A stretch of 64,000 nucleotides of DNA from JOPF136 sp963773835. Lineage in GTDB: Bacteria > Acidobacteriota > Terriglobia > Acidiferrales > UBA7541. Numbering within the stretch: the stretch's first letter is position 1; every line of letters starts with the position of its first letter. Below are positions 14,557 through 23,800 of the stretch, piece by piece. The translations under genes and the position numbers were made by a program. The notes beneath the pieces are model-generated. The model saw nothing but the letters and a program-made list of their open reading frames with translations. It was not told the origin of the DNA and did no database searches. The stretch spans positions 372,001-436,000 of the forward strand of contig CAVZCQ010000004.1 in NCBI GenBank assembly GCA_963773835.1, written 5' to 3'.

Positions 14557-14937
14557 GTGAGCGAGGCGACGACTGCGGGAGCGGTGTACGAGCCAGGCGA
14601 GGTGGTGAAGCGCTCACCGATGTCGCACGGCAAAAAGTCCGAGCAGAGAAAGAGGAAGCCGCACATCCTGGCGCTGATCAATGAGGCGTGCACGGGATGT
14701 TCGGGGTCGCCGGCGTGCGTGGACTACTGCCCGGTGGACCAGTGCATGTACTGGGTGCCGGACGAGGAGCATCCGCCGTTCGGACGCATCGTGGTGGACC
14801 CGTACACCTGCATCGGGTGCAAGCTGTGCACCAGCAAAGGACCGGACGGGGCGTTTCTGGAAGGGTGTCCGTGGGACGCGATTGACATGGTGCCGCTGGC
14901 GGAGTGGGAAGGAAAATTCGGGACGCTGGCATACTGA
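14557..14937 (+). CDS. 4Fe-4S ferredoxin-type protein
   Basis: 126 residues, GTG start. Two cluster-binding sets are visible: CTGCSGSPACVDYCP (about residues 46-60) and CIGCKLCTSKGPDGAFLEGCP (about 88-108), the second with an insertion before its last Cys. The N-terminal 35 residues are basic and have no signal peptide, so it is a cytoplasmic electron carrier. An intrinsic terminator follows 30 bases after the stop. The partner enzyme is not evident from neighbours. Confidence 0.85.
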   Translation: MSEATTAGAVYEPGEVVKRSPMSHGKKSEQRKRKPHILALINEACTGCSGSPACVDYCPVDQCMYWVPDEEHPPFGRIVVDPYTCIGCKLCTSKGPDGAFLEGCPWDAIDMVPLAEWEGKFGTLAY

Positions 14938-14967
14938 AGATTGAAGGTGGGCTTAACGGAAGAGAAG

Positions 14968-15001
14968 AAAGCTCCCGCACCTGTTCGGCGCGGGAGCTTT
15001 T
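14968..15001. terminator. bidirectional intrinsic terminator
   Basis: AAAGCTCCCGC (14968-14978) pairs with GCGGGAGCTTT (14990-15000) around ACCTGTTCGGC, followed by T; the minus strand continues GGGAGCTTTCTTCTC. It lies between the convergent ferredoxin and exported-protein genes and can end both. Confidence 0.85.
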
Positions 15002-15042
15002 CGTGCAGGTGGGAGAAACATTGAGGATTCAAGTTTCATTCT

Positions 15043-15657
15043 TCACTGCACGGGCACGACGACGAACCTGCGATTACAGATGCGCGGCAGCACGGTGCTG
15101 CCCGCGCTGCCCGAGACCGTCAACGTTTCGACAGCCGGCGAGCCTGCGTTGCCGAGCACAAGAATTCCGCTCCGGGTCATCCGACCAGCCAGCGAGGGAC
15201 GACCGACGACAGTGAACGTCGCGCCTGCGCTTGGCCCCGAGAGCAGAGTCCCATCCAGTGTTCCGGGGTCAAGTGTCAACGTACCGTCGCTTGCCACCGC
15301 GTAAGTGAACGGCCCCGAGTTCTCGTTCGAACTCACGGTTGAAGGACCCGTGGGAGGATACACGAGCTGAACCTCTCTCGTCGTTTCCTGCGTCCCCGTG
15401 CCATCGCCGTTGATTGTCACAATACCCCAACCGGAGAGCGACTGAACAAACACAGCCCCTCCAGCAAGGGGTGTCAGATTAGCGTTGAACCCCGCCGTCG
15501 AAACGAGACACGAGATGTCGTTCGTATAGGCATAGGGCCCTGCTTGGGGCTCATGCCGCGGAATGGGATGAAGGGTTATCTGCTGCGCAGCAACAGAGAG
15601 GGTGGCAACTGCAAGGGCAGCAGCGACTGCAGATAGCAAGAGTGTTTTCCGTTTCAT
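15043..15657 (-). CDS. exported protein of unknown function
   Basis: 204 residues from ATG 15657, which has AGGAAA at proper distance; the frame extends upstream without sense. Residues 1-26 form a signal peptide (MKRKTLLLSAVAAALAVATLS..AAQ). The mature part is Gly/Thr/Ser-rich with predicted beta strands and two Cys pairs (SCLVSTAG; CNRR near the C-terminus). The sequence GWGIVTINGDGTGTQET and the later repeat-like ATFTVVGRPSLAG suggest an extracellular beta-sandwich; no family is recognised. Confidence 0.6.
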   Translation of the reverse strand: MKRKTLLLSAVAAALAVATLSVAAQQITLHPIPRHEPQAGPYAYTNDISCLVSTAGFNANLTPLAGGAVFVQSLSGWGIVTINGDGTGTQETTREVQLVYPPTGPSTVSSNENSGPFTYAVASDGTLTLDPGTLDGTLLSGPSAGATFTVVGRPSLAGRMTRSGILVLGNAGSPAVETLTVSGSAGSTVLPRICNRRFVVVPVQ

Positions 15658-15949
15658 GCGAATTTTCCTTTCGTATAAAGCGAGACTTCTTGAGTTTGCG
15701 GCGATTCTCTCGTTTTTCTTCTTTCCGTTCCGTGCCAAGGGACTACAGGAAGGAGACTAACAGGGCTTCCATTTCGACTTCGCGGGCGACCGAAAAGCTA
15801 TACCTATCCCTAACCATTTGCAATGCCGTAACTAGATTTTTAACAGAAGAGCTTTTCAGACGGCCAACGAGATTAGTGCCATTACTACCAGGACCAGGTG
15901 CCGCTAGATGTCAGGGTCAAGAACGGGAGCTTCGAGCGGCTACTCGTCT

Positions 15950-16858
15950 CTACGGGCCTGCTCGTTTTCGGATCTCGGCGAGCGTGAGGTGCGTCTGCTG
16001 GAGGAGATTGGGCGGCGCATCGGTGACGTTGTGGAGGAAGGATTCGACGATGGGCGCGTCCTCCGGCCGGCCAACCAGATAGAGCGCGCGGAGGGCTTCC
16101 CAGGCGGATTGCTGGTCGGGAGCGAGAACGCAGAGGGGCTGGCGGGGAGCGACGTGCGCGCCGGTGGCCTGGAGCCAGTGAACCAGAACGCCGGGGACTT
16201 CCGAGCGCACTTCGATAACGCCCTGGGGAGCGTCGATGCGGGCAACCAGCGTGCCGGGACGGACCGCGTCGTGTTCCTTGAGGCGCTGGCGGAGCGTGCC
16301 TCCGGGAAACTTTTCGGGAGCGAGAACGGTGGCCGGCTGGAGCATGGACAGGATTTGCGGGCGGCCAGACGCGTCGGCAAAACGCACCAGCGAGAGCGCC
16401 GCGTTCGAGCGGACCATGGGGTCGGGGTCGGCGAGCATGGGCAAAAGGGCCTGGTGAAATTCGGTGACGGTGTTGTCGCGGCCCATCACCCAGGCGGCGG
16501 TGAGGCGGATTTGCGGGTCGGTGTGTTTTGCTTCGGCAACGAGCGCGGGATACCACTGGCGGGCGGAGGGGTCGTGGCGGTCGATGAGGGCGGAAAGCTG
16601 CGCCAACGCGTGCTGCGTGTCGCGCGGCTTCGCTCCCGGAGCGAGCGCGGCGGTGATGTCGCCGGGGGACATGGGAGCGCCGAACCAACTGGCGCGCCAG
16701 AAAAGAAACGGCATGAAGACGAAGAGGCAGGCGAGAAGGAGCACGGCGAGGGTGGCGCGCGGGCTCATGCCGCGCTTGGGCAAAGCGGATGGGGCGGGCC
16801 CGGAAGATGGAACGGCAGGGCCTACGGGTTCGGTGGCGGGGGTGGGGTCGTGATTCAC
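15950..16858 (-). CDS. membrane-anchored HEAT-repeat protein with lipoyl-like barrel
   Basis: 302 residues from GTG 16858, the first start giving a sensible N-terminus. A Pro-rich cytoplasmic leader, one membrane helix (about residues 35-55, ATLAVLLLACLFVFMPFLFW), then HEAT-like helices (about 75-175: QIRLTAAWVMGRD, PMVRSNAALSLVRFAD). From about 190 a biotinyl/lipoyl-like barrel (GTLVARIDAPQGVIEVRSEV..APRQPLCVL) without the modifiable Lys. It is the last gene of the respiratory/oxidase-assembly row, so a role in complex assembly is likely but unproven. Confidence 0.6.
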   Translation of the reverse strand: MNHDPTPATEPVGPAVPSSGPAPSALPKRGMSPRATLAVLLLACLFVFMPFLFWRASWFGAPMSPGDITAALAPGAKPRDTQHALAQLSALIDRHDPSARQWYPALVAEAKHTDPQIRLTAAWVMGRDNTVTEFHQALLPMLADPDPMVRSNAALSLVRFADASGRPQILSMLQPATVLAPEKFPGGTLRQRLKEHDAVRPGTLVARIDAPQGVIEVRSEVPGVLVHWLQATGAHVAPRQPLCVLAPDQQSAWEALRALYLVGRPEDAPIVESFLHNVTDAPPNLLQQTHLTLAEIRKRAGP

Positions 16859-16885
16859 GGTGAGATGGTACCGGCCGATCGTGGC

Positions 16886-16909
16886 GCACAGGCTGATAGC
16901 CTGTGCTAC
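16886..16909 (-). repeat. REP-like GTAG hairpin
   Basis: GCACAGGCT (16886-16894), loop GAT, AGCCTGTGC (16898-16906), then TAC. On the minus strand GTAG begins the element, and its TAG (16908-16906) is the stop codon of the DUF420 gene. Confidence 0.8.
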
Positions 16910-17322
16910 CTGGCGAACCAATGATAGAGCATGAAGTAGACGAGCACACCGGTCACGGAGACGTACATCCACAGCCACCAGGTGTAGGGGGCGATGCGCC
17001 GATGCGCAGCAAATTGTTCGCGCAGGGCACGCGTGAGCGTGACGGCGACGAAACCGACGTTGACCACGGCCAGGGACGTGTGGGAGAGCAGGAGCGAGAA
17101 GTACGCGGGGCGAATCCAGCCGGTGCCCTGGAAATGCACGGACCCCACGCGCAGGTGATAGACGACGTAGGAGACGAGGAACACGATGGACGATCCCGTG
17201 GCGGTGAGCATGGCCAGCCGGTGCGCGGAGACGTTGCCACGGCGGATGCAAATGTAGCCGGCGAGAAGAAAGACGGCGCTGGCGGCGTTGAGCGAAGCGT
17301 TGACGGTGGCCTGGGAGATCAT
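16906..17322 (-). CDS. DUF420 membrane protein, CtaM-like oxidase assembly factor
   Basis: 138 residues from ATG 17322. Four membrane helices; conserved-looking polar residues include His in SAHRLAML and YHLRVGS, and HRRIAPYTWWLWMYVSVTGVLVYFML at the end. DUF420 includes Bacillus CtaM (YozB), needed for maturation of haem A-containing oxidases. The neighbourhood (haem O and haem A synthases just upstream in the same direction) supports that role. The stop codon TAG is supplied by a REP-like hairpin. Confidence 0.8.
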   Translation of the reverse strand: MISQATVNASLNAASAVFLLAGYICIRRGNVSAHRLAMLTATGSSIVFLVSYVVYHLRVGSVHFQGTGWIRPAYFSLLLSHTSLAVVNVGFVAVTLTRALREQFAAHRRIAPYTWWLWMYVSVTGVLVYFMLYHWFAR

Positions 17323-17376
17323 GAGCGGGGGAAAAGACAGAATGCGGGAAGCAGGATCACGAAGTTCTGCTGAAAT

Positions 17377-17402
17377 GGGGCACGGCACGACGTGCCCCTA
17401 CC
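17377..17402 (-). repeat. REP-like GTAG hairpin
   Basis: GGGGCACG (17377-17384), loop GCACGA, CGTGCCCC (17391-17398), then TACC. Minus-strand reading begins GGTAGGGGCACG. It lies between two genes of the oxidase-assembly row. Confidence 0.75.
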
Positions 17403-17435
17403 TTGGGATTCGCAATTGCGGGCCTGGCCAACGGG

Positions 17436-17729
17436 TTACTTCCCTTCCGATTTGGCGGTGGCCGCGGGATTGGACGCGGCCGGAGAGGGGCTGGGGGCCG
17501 GCGCCGGCTCTGCGGATTTGTGCCCGGAGAGAATCCCGGATTGCTGCACGGCGGAAAAAGTGAGCCAGGCAAACAGGAGCGCCATACCGCCGCACACCAT
17601 CAGCATCATCAGGCTGTCCACGCCGGTCAGTTCGCCGGTGGCGAACACGGCGGCGAGGCCGGCGAGGGAAAGCAGGAGGAAAAACAGGCAGGCAGCGGCC
17701 ATCTGGAGATCTTGTCCTTTCCTGTTCAT
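17436..17729 (-). CDS. small two-helix membrane protein
   Basis: 97 residues from ATG 17729 (MNRKGQDLQMAAAC). Two membrane helices (about residues 8-30 and 38-58, the second containing MMLMVCGGMALLFAWLTF) and a Pro/Ala/Ser-rich C-terminal tail. No family is recognised. It lies between the DUF420 and haem O synthase genes, all on the minus strand, so it may be an oxidase-associated subunit or assembly protein. Confidence 0.6.
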   Translation of the reverse strand: MNRKGQDLQMAAACLFFLLLSLAGLAAVFATGELTGVDSLMMLMVCGGMALLFAWLTFSAVQQSGILSGHKSAEPAPAPSPSPAASNPAATAKSEGK

Positions 17730-17758
17730 GCGCGCGTCGGAGCCTCCATCGTAAGCCA

Positions 17759-17785
17759 GGGCGGACACATGGGTCCGCCCCTACC
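17759..17785 (-). repeat. REP-like GTAG hairpin
   Basis: GGGCGGAC (17759-17766), loop ACATGG, GTCCGCCC (17773-17780), then CTACC. On the minus strand the TAG of GGTAG is the ctaB stop codon (17783-17781). Confidence 0.8.
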
Positions 17786-18674
17786 TTGGGATTTTGTCGA
17801 ACACGAGCAACGCCATCAGCAGCGGGAGGTGGATGACGGTGGAATGCATCAGCAACATGGCGGCGCGGTTGGTCTGCTCGCGGGCGGTCCACAGGCTCAC
17901 CTGGAGCAGGGCCAGGCCGAGCAGGGTGGCGCCGAACAGATAGGGCACGCCGGCGATTCCCGCGATGGCGGGAAGCAGGCTGGCGGGAATGAGCACGAGC
18001 GAAAAGCCGACGATCTGGCGGAACGTGGAGCGGCCGGTAGGGTCCACCACGGGCAGCATGCGGATACCGGCGCGCGCGTAGTCCTCGCGGTATATCCAGG
18101 CGATGGAGTAGAAGTGCGGAAACTGCCAGAGAAACAGAATGGCGAAAAGAATCCATGCCGGGGCGCCGAGGGAGTTGCGTGCGGCGGCCCAGCCGATCAG
18201 CGGCGGCACAGCCCCCGGAAACGCGCCGACGAACGTGCACCACTCCGTGCGCGTCTTCAGCGGCGTGTACAGTCCCAGATAGGTGATGCAGGAGCAGGCG
18301 CCCAGGAGCGCGGCGAGCGGATTCACCAGGAGAAAGAGATAGACGAGCCCGGTGAGCATGAATGCGGTGGAAAATATCAGCGCCTCGCGGGAGGTGACAA
18401 TTCCCGAGGGCAGCGGACGGCTCGCGGTGCGGCGCATCTGGGCATCGAGCCCGCGCTCGACGTATTGATTCATGGCCGCAGTGCCCGCGCTGAGCAGCAG
18501 GGTGCCGAAAACCACCTGGACGAGTGTGAGCCAGTTGAGGGGGCCGCGCGCACCGGCGCAGTAGCCCAGGCCGGTGGTCAGCACCACCAGCAGAGTGACG
18601 TCCGGTTTGGCCAGGGCCCAAAAGGCCGCGGGCCGCGCCCAGGCGGGCGCCAGAACTGCGCGAACAGTGCCCAT
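17781..18674 (-). CDS. ctaB: protohaem IX farnesyltransferase (haem O synthase)
   Basis: 297 residues with eight to nine membrane helices. UbiA-superfamily motifs: NQYVERGLDAQMRRTASRP (NxxxD-type prenyl-diphosphate site, about residues 69-87) and LGLYTPLKTRTEWCTFVGAFPGAVPPLIGW. It attaches a farnesyl group to haem B, making haem O for terminal oxidases. Haem A synthase lies directly upstream in the same orientation. The stop TAG is part of a REP-like hairpin. Confidence 0.93.
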   Translation of the reverse strand: MGTVRAVLAPAWARPAAFWALAKPDVTLLVVLTTGLGYCAGARGPLNWLTLVQVVFGTLLLSAGTAAMNQYVERGLDAQMRRTASRPLPSGIVTSREALIFSTAFMLTGLVYLFLLVNPLAALLGACSCITYLGLYTPLKTRTEWCTFVGAFPGAVPPLIGWAAARNSLGAPAWILFAILFLWQFPHFYSIAWIYREDYARAGIRMLPVVDPTGRSTFRQIVGFSLVLIPASLLPAIAGIAGVPYLFGATLLGLALLQVSLWTAREQTNRAAMLLMHSTVIHLPLLMALLVFDKIPR

Positions 18675-18835
18675 TCCCCTCCTCGATGGCGGAACCGCGA
18701 TGCCCCGCCGAGTCGACTGCCCTCTAGGACCACTTGTGCGCCCGGCGCACAGCCCCTAAGAACGCCCGGCAGCCCGCGCACGTCCCCCAAACGGCTACCG
18801 CGCTCCGCTGCGCCCCCCTAAACCGCCTTGCAGCC

Positions 18836-19804
18836 TTACGGGCGATGCGCGCTCGCCGCCGCGGACGCCCCTACCTCGAACTCCCGCCCTGCCGTCTCCT
18901 GCGCGCGCTCGGGCGCAGCATTGAGCAGGCGATGGCAGACTAACACGAAGACAACGGTACTGGCCAAAACTACGGCGCCGAGAACGGTGTGCGCCACGGT
19001 AATCCAGATGGTGGAGGGCGCGGGTTGGGGCGCGTCGCGCGTGACGAGGCGCGACCACCACGCCGCGCCGCCCAGCAGAATTTGCGCGCCGACAACCGCG
19101 CTCAGCCATTTGGACATGGCGCGAAGCTCACCCACGGCGGCAAACCGCCGGCGCACCGCGCGCGCCACGACAATGGCCATGGCGAGGACCGCAGCCGCGC
19201 CCACCAGATGCGGCGCGATGCCGAACGCGTTGTGACGCAGGCCCGCGCCGAGCACGAGCTGTAGAAAAGCGGCGGCAGCGAGCCAGTGGGAGAGAGAGGT
19301 GAGACGCGGTGACGCTGAGTCGTCGAGGACAGGCAGTCTCGAAGCTTCGGGAGCCCGTTCCACCCACCAGGGGCTGGTAAGCGCGGCGATGGCCACGGTG
19401 ATGCAGAAAAATCCCTGGGCCAGAGTGGCGTGAATCATGGAGACGGCGGGAGGCAACCGAAGCTTGACGGTCAGCCCGCCGAACAGGCCCTGGAGGACGA
19501 CGGTGCCGAGAGCGACGGCGCCGAGACGCTGCATCCAACGGCGCGGCTCCTTCTTCCAAAGCAGGAGAGCGAGGCCGATGGTGACCAGGCCGACGAACGC
19601 AGCCACCATGCGATGGCCGTGCTCGTAGAAGATACCGCCGACCATGGGCGGGAAAAAGGTGCCGAAGGAAGTGGGCCAGTCGGGCACGGCCAGGCCCGCA
19701 TCGTTGGAGGTGACCAATGCTCCGGCGATGAGCAGCAGGACGGTCGAGGCTACGGTGAAGAGGGCGTAGCGGTGGACGGTTGGGTTGTAACGAGCAGCGT
19801 GCAT
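18836..19804 (-). CDS. ctaA: haem A synthase (COX15/CtaA family)
   Basis: 322 residues, eight membrane helices in two four-helix halves. The haem-ligand histidines are present: EHGHRMVA (EHxHR signature, about residue 61) and SMIHATLAQ in the first half, GLRHNAFGIAPHLVGA and ITVAHTVLGA in the second. It oxidises haem O to haem A at C8. The gene is followed by ctaB after about 160 bases with no other gene. The C-terminal 30 residues are Ala/Arg-rich and probably disordered. Confidence 0.93.
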   Translation of the reverse strand: MHAARYNPTVHRYALFTVASTVLLLIAGALVTSNDAGLAVPDWPTSFGTFFPPMVGGIFYEHGHRMVAAFVGLVTIGLALLLWKKEPRRWMQRLGAVALGTVVLQGLFGGLTVKLRLPPAVSMIHATLAQGFFCITVAIAALTSPWWVERAPEASRLPVLDDSASPRLTSLSHWLAAAAFLQLVLGAGLRHNAFGIAPHLVGAAAVLAMAIVVARAVRRRFAAVGELRAMSKWLSAVVGAQILLGGAAWWSRLVTRDAPQPAPSTIWITVAHTVLGAVVLASTVVFVLVCHRLLNAAPERAQETAGREFEVGASAAASAHRP

Positions 19805-19885
19805 CAGATCCGAGCGCCGTGCGCGCGATCCGCGTCCGGCGCTTCCTTTCCTCCACCCTCAGTTGCCCTCAGCATGCGACAAAGA

Positions 19886-19909
19886 CGCCGGCTGGAAGCC
19901 GGCGCTACC
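19886..19909 (-). repeat. REP-like GTAG hairpin
   Basis: CGCCGGCT (19886-19893), loop GGA, AGCCGGCG (19897-19904), then CTACC. On the minus strand it begins GGTAGCGCCGGC, 12 bases after the stop of the lipoprotein gene. Confidence 0.8.
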
Positions 19910-19920
19910 AAAATCGGCGC

Positions 19921-20703
19921 TCAGCTAGCCTTGAAAACGAAATCGACTTTTTTCGTTTCCTTGGGGCCGACGGTGATTTTCTGTTCCGTCGTGCCGTACT
20001 TTTCCTGCCAGGCGGCAATCGTGTAGTCGCCGGGAGGCAGGCCCTTGATTTCAAACGTGCCGTCTGCCTTGGTGATGGCGAAATAGGGGTTCTTCAGAAC
20101 CGCGATGTAGGACTTCATCCAGCTATGCACGTTGCATTTCACCGGAATGGCCACTTCCTCGCGGGCGAAGGAATCGGTGATTTTGTCGGCGCCGGGGGGC
20201 TGGGACTTGTTCCAGTCGCGGTTGTTCGCGGGAGTGGGATGGATGTTGTGGGTGGTCTGGTCGCTGTTGACGATGGCCAGCGGCTGATTGACCATCACCG
20301 CCACGATGTGGGGCTTGTACTGGCAGCCGCTCTGGTCCAGCTCTACGGTTGCAGTCGGGGTCGGGAACGTACGGTTGTCCAGCCCGGACTTGATATAGAC
20401 GACGACGTTGTCGAGGTCGTTGTTTTTGTCCACGACGACCTCTTCCGACATCAGCGGAGAGGAGGTGTGAGCCTTCGAGCAATAGGGATCCGAGTCGGTC
20501 TTCAGATGGACCGGCTTGGGCGCGGTCCCGTCGAGTTTCACCGTGCCAGTGATGGTGCCGACCGTGGCCATATCAATCGGGGCGGCGGCAGGAGCGGCGG
20601 GCGCAGCAGCTTGCTGGGCCGGCGCCTCTTCCTTCTTGCTGCACGCAGCGAGGACGAGCGCGGCGGCAAGGCCTACGATGATGTATTGCGAACCGAGTTT
20701 CAT
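19921..20703 (-). CDS. lipoprotein with cupredoxin-like and carboxypeptidase-regulatory-like domains
   Basis: 260 residues. A lipobox (ALVLAACS, lipidated Cys about 21) and an Ala/Pro linker precede a first beta-sandwich (TGTVKLDGTAPKP), then a cupredoxin-like domain with THNIHPTP and PVKCNVHSWMKSY, whose His, Cys, His and Met could bind type 1 copper. A last regulatory-like domain (GTFEIKGLPPGDYTIAAWQ) follows. It sits between the octahaem cytochrome and haem A synthase genes, suggesting an extracytoplasmic electron carrier or accessory subunit of the respiratory chain. Copper binding is an inference. Confidence 0.7.
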   Translation of the reverse strand: MKLGSQYIIVGLAAALVLAACSKKEEAPAQQAAAPAAPAAAPIDMATVGTITGTVKLDGTAPKPVHLKTDSDPYCSKAHTSSPLMSEEVVVDKNNDLDNVVVYIKSGLDNRTFPTPTATVELDQSGCQYKPHIVAVMVNQPLAIVNSDQTTHNIHPTPANNRDWNKSQPPGADKITDSFAREEVAIPVKCNVHSWMKSYIAVLKNPYFAITKADGTFEIKGLPPGDYTIAAWQEKYGTTEQKITVGPKETKKVDFVFKAS

Positions 20704-20859
20704 TCTGTGACTCCTCTCATCAGAGATAGTTTGAATTATTGCACAAAGGCGACGCGACTGTAGACCGGCGGCGAGAGAGCAGAAAAGGCCTCAGGTCAGC
20801 CGTTGCCCGGCACAATTCGCCGGCCAACGGCGGGACCTGAGCTACAGTGCACGTCAGCG

Positions 20860-23800
20860 TCATTGGCCTGCTGGCTTGGCGCCGCCGGAGGGTGACCGGC
20901 CGACCAGCAGGCGCTGCTCCTCCGGCGTCATTTCGAACATATAACGCACCAGCAGCTCCGCCTGATCCTTGGTGTAGCCGTGGAACGAGGCCGGAAGCGG
21001 TCCGCTGAACACCCAGTGGTCGCCCTCGCGTTTGAACAGGCCGGACGGCATCGCCGTGCCTGGGGCGATCCTGGAAGGATCGAGCAGCCAACGGTCGGTC
21101 CACGCGGGTTTCAGCCGGTCGGGCGCCAGCAGGAAGTTGGGAGCGGTCGCGTTTAGGTCGTGCGCGGGCACGCCGGTGGCGTGGCACTTCAGGCAGGGTG
21201 CGGTGGACGAGGTGAACAGCTCACGCGCCATCAGCCGCTCCTGCGGGGTGAGCGGCTCGAGCTTCGGCGGCATGTAGGGGAGCGACTGGGAAGCCAGCGC
21301 GTTGAAGAACCGAACGAGCTTCTGGATTTCATCGTCGGAAAAACTGAATGTGGGCATGCGCACGGCGAGGTAGCTGCGCACGCCGTCGCGGTCGGTATTG
21401 ACGGGGTCGAGAGCCGGATTGGCCAGAAAACGCTCCAGCCAGCGGGGATTCACGCGCGCGCCCTCGCCGATGAGCTGCGGCGGCAGCTTGTCCTTGTTGT
21501 CGCCCTGATACTGCGGCAGGAACATGAGCCCGCTCTTCTGGCCGACCATCAGCACGTGGCAGCCCATGCAGTTATATTTCGAGACGATCCACCAGCCTTC
21601 CTGGATGTCGTGCGCGGGCCCGGCGGGATCGTAGATGTAGTCCTGGGGCAGCGTAATGTCCACGCTGCCGAGCAGGAAGGTGACCAGCGCGGTGCGCTCG
21701 TCCGGATCGAGGACGGGCTGCGGCATTTTCAACTGCGGCTCCATGCGTCCCTGGTCGAAAATATTGGTCTGCGCGAGCTTTTCCTCGAAGAAACCTTTCT
21801 GGTCGTACCAGGTGCCCCGCGGCGACTTCTTGCCGTCCGGGAGAATGCCTTCTTTCGACGGCACGGTGAGGAGCGCGAAATCGAGACGTTCGATGGGTTT
21901 TGAGCCCTCGGTGGTCAGCTCGGTGCCGATGCGCGCTTCCTCTTCCAGCCCGGAAATTTCGTGGCAGCCGGCGCAGCCGTAATTCTTCACCAGCGCCAGG
22001 CCCTTGTCGCGCAGCTTGGGATCGTCCATGAAGGGCGCGGGAGGATAGGTGGCCCCGGCGTGCTTCTGGGTCATCAGGTAGCTGGCGATGTTGCGCGATT
22101 CCTCGATGGAGAGCCGCAGCGAAGGCATGACCGTGGCGAGCTGCACCTGGAGTTCGTGCTTTCCGTCGGGCGAGCGCGAGTGGTCCAGATCGAAAACGTA
22201 GGCCACGTTGTATTTGACGTAGTCCTCGGGGCCGAGGTCCTGACGGGTGATGGGATCGTAGGGACGGGTGCGCTGTCGTGGATTGTGAACCCATCGCACC
22301 AGGTAGTCGTAGTTCTCTTTTTCGCCGACGCGGGAGAGGTTGGCGGCGAACTGCGCGCCCATGGTCTTGTCCCCTTCCCCGATGGAATGGCAGGCGAGGC
22401 ATCCGCGGGTCTCGAACGACGCTTTGCCCTTCACTGGGTCGCCGGGGGGCTGGTGGTCGGGCGGCGGGCCGGCGAGCGCGTCCTGCCAGATGAAGGCGGC
22501 GATGGCTTCCGTCTCGCCGGGCTTGAAGCGGAACTGAGGCATCTTGGTGGTGGGCCGGAAGACGTGCGTGTTCTCCAGCCAGTAGGGGATCCATTCCTTG
22601 CGCAGCTTCATGCGCACTTCTTTGAGCGAGGGGCCGATCTTCTTCTCCTCGCGGAGGAGGCTGGCGGCTTTTCGCTGGAGCTGTTCGACCTGCGCGTCGA
22701 TGTTGCTGGTGGTGACGCGCATGTCGTTGGCCTTTTGGTACAGGCGGTTGGCGGTGGCGTTGTCGGGGGCCTGGTCGCCTTCCTTGATGATGCGCGGGAT
22801 TTCCAGCTCCAGGTCGTGCTTCTGCGCCTCGAGAGTGCGGACCTGCTGGCGGGAGGCCAGCAGCAGCTCGTCCTGATTGTCGTAGCCTTCGTACTTGTGG
22901 CAGCCGATGCATCCCTTGCGGCGGAAGAGTTCCTTGCCCTCGTTGATGACGGTGCCGTACTGGAGAATCATGTCGTGCGGGTGGCAGGACTGGCAGCCGG
23001 CCTCGGTGTTTTCCCGCGCGTGCAGCGGCCAGAGCCAGTGCTCGTACTCGCCGTGGGCGTGGATGATGCTGTTGGTGGCGCGCCCGTTGCCGCCGTGGCA
23101 TGGCGAGCAGCCGAAATTGTCGGGATTGTGGATGTTCAGCAAATCCGGGTTCGGGTGCGTGGTGAACGGCGCGTCGTTGTTCTTGGCGAATCCGAGGTCG
23201 GCCTTCGTGAGCGTAAGCGTCACCGGAACGAACTTCGGGTCCATGGCGATGTGGCAGGACTGGCAGCGGTCCACGAGGCCGGCGGAGGCGACGTTGATCT
23301 GGCGGATTTCCGGATCCATCTTTTCGGTGGCGTCGAGCAGGCCCTGGAGCTGGTCGCGGGTCAGCCCGATCATGTGGTCCTTGAAGTAATCGTCCGCCAG
23401 CGTGCTGAGATCGCGGATGTGGTTCAGGATGGCGCCCTGCTCGTTGGCCAGCGCGGCTTTTTTGGCTTTTAGACCAGTGAATTCCGCCTCGATTTCCGGG
23501 AATTTCCAGGAGACGGTTTCGAACTTCCCGTCCGCGGTGGGCAGCACGATGCGGTGCAGCGTGCCGCGCGCCTCCTCCACGTCCTTGCGAGCGGATGCGG
23601 AGCGCGAGGTCTCCGCGTGGTAAACCAGCGCGGCGATGCGGGCGCGCTCGGTGACAAACGTGTCCTGGAGGGCGGCAGTGCGGCGCGAAACGAAGGTGAT
23701 TTGCTCTTTGATCTTTTCGAGCTGCGGGGCGGCCTCGGCCTCGGCGGCCTTGGCGGCCGCGTCCAGTTTCTTGTACTCCGCGGAATTGCGGATGGCTTTT

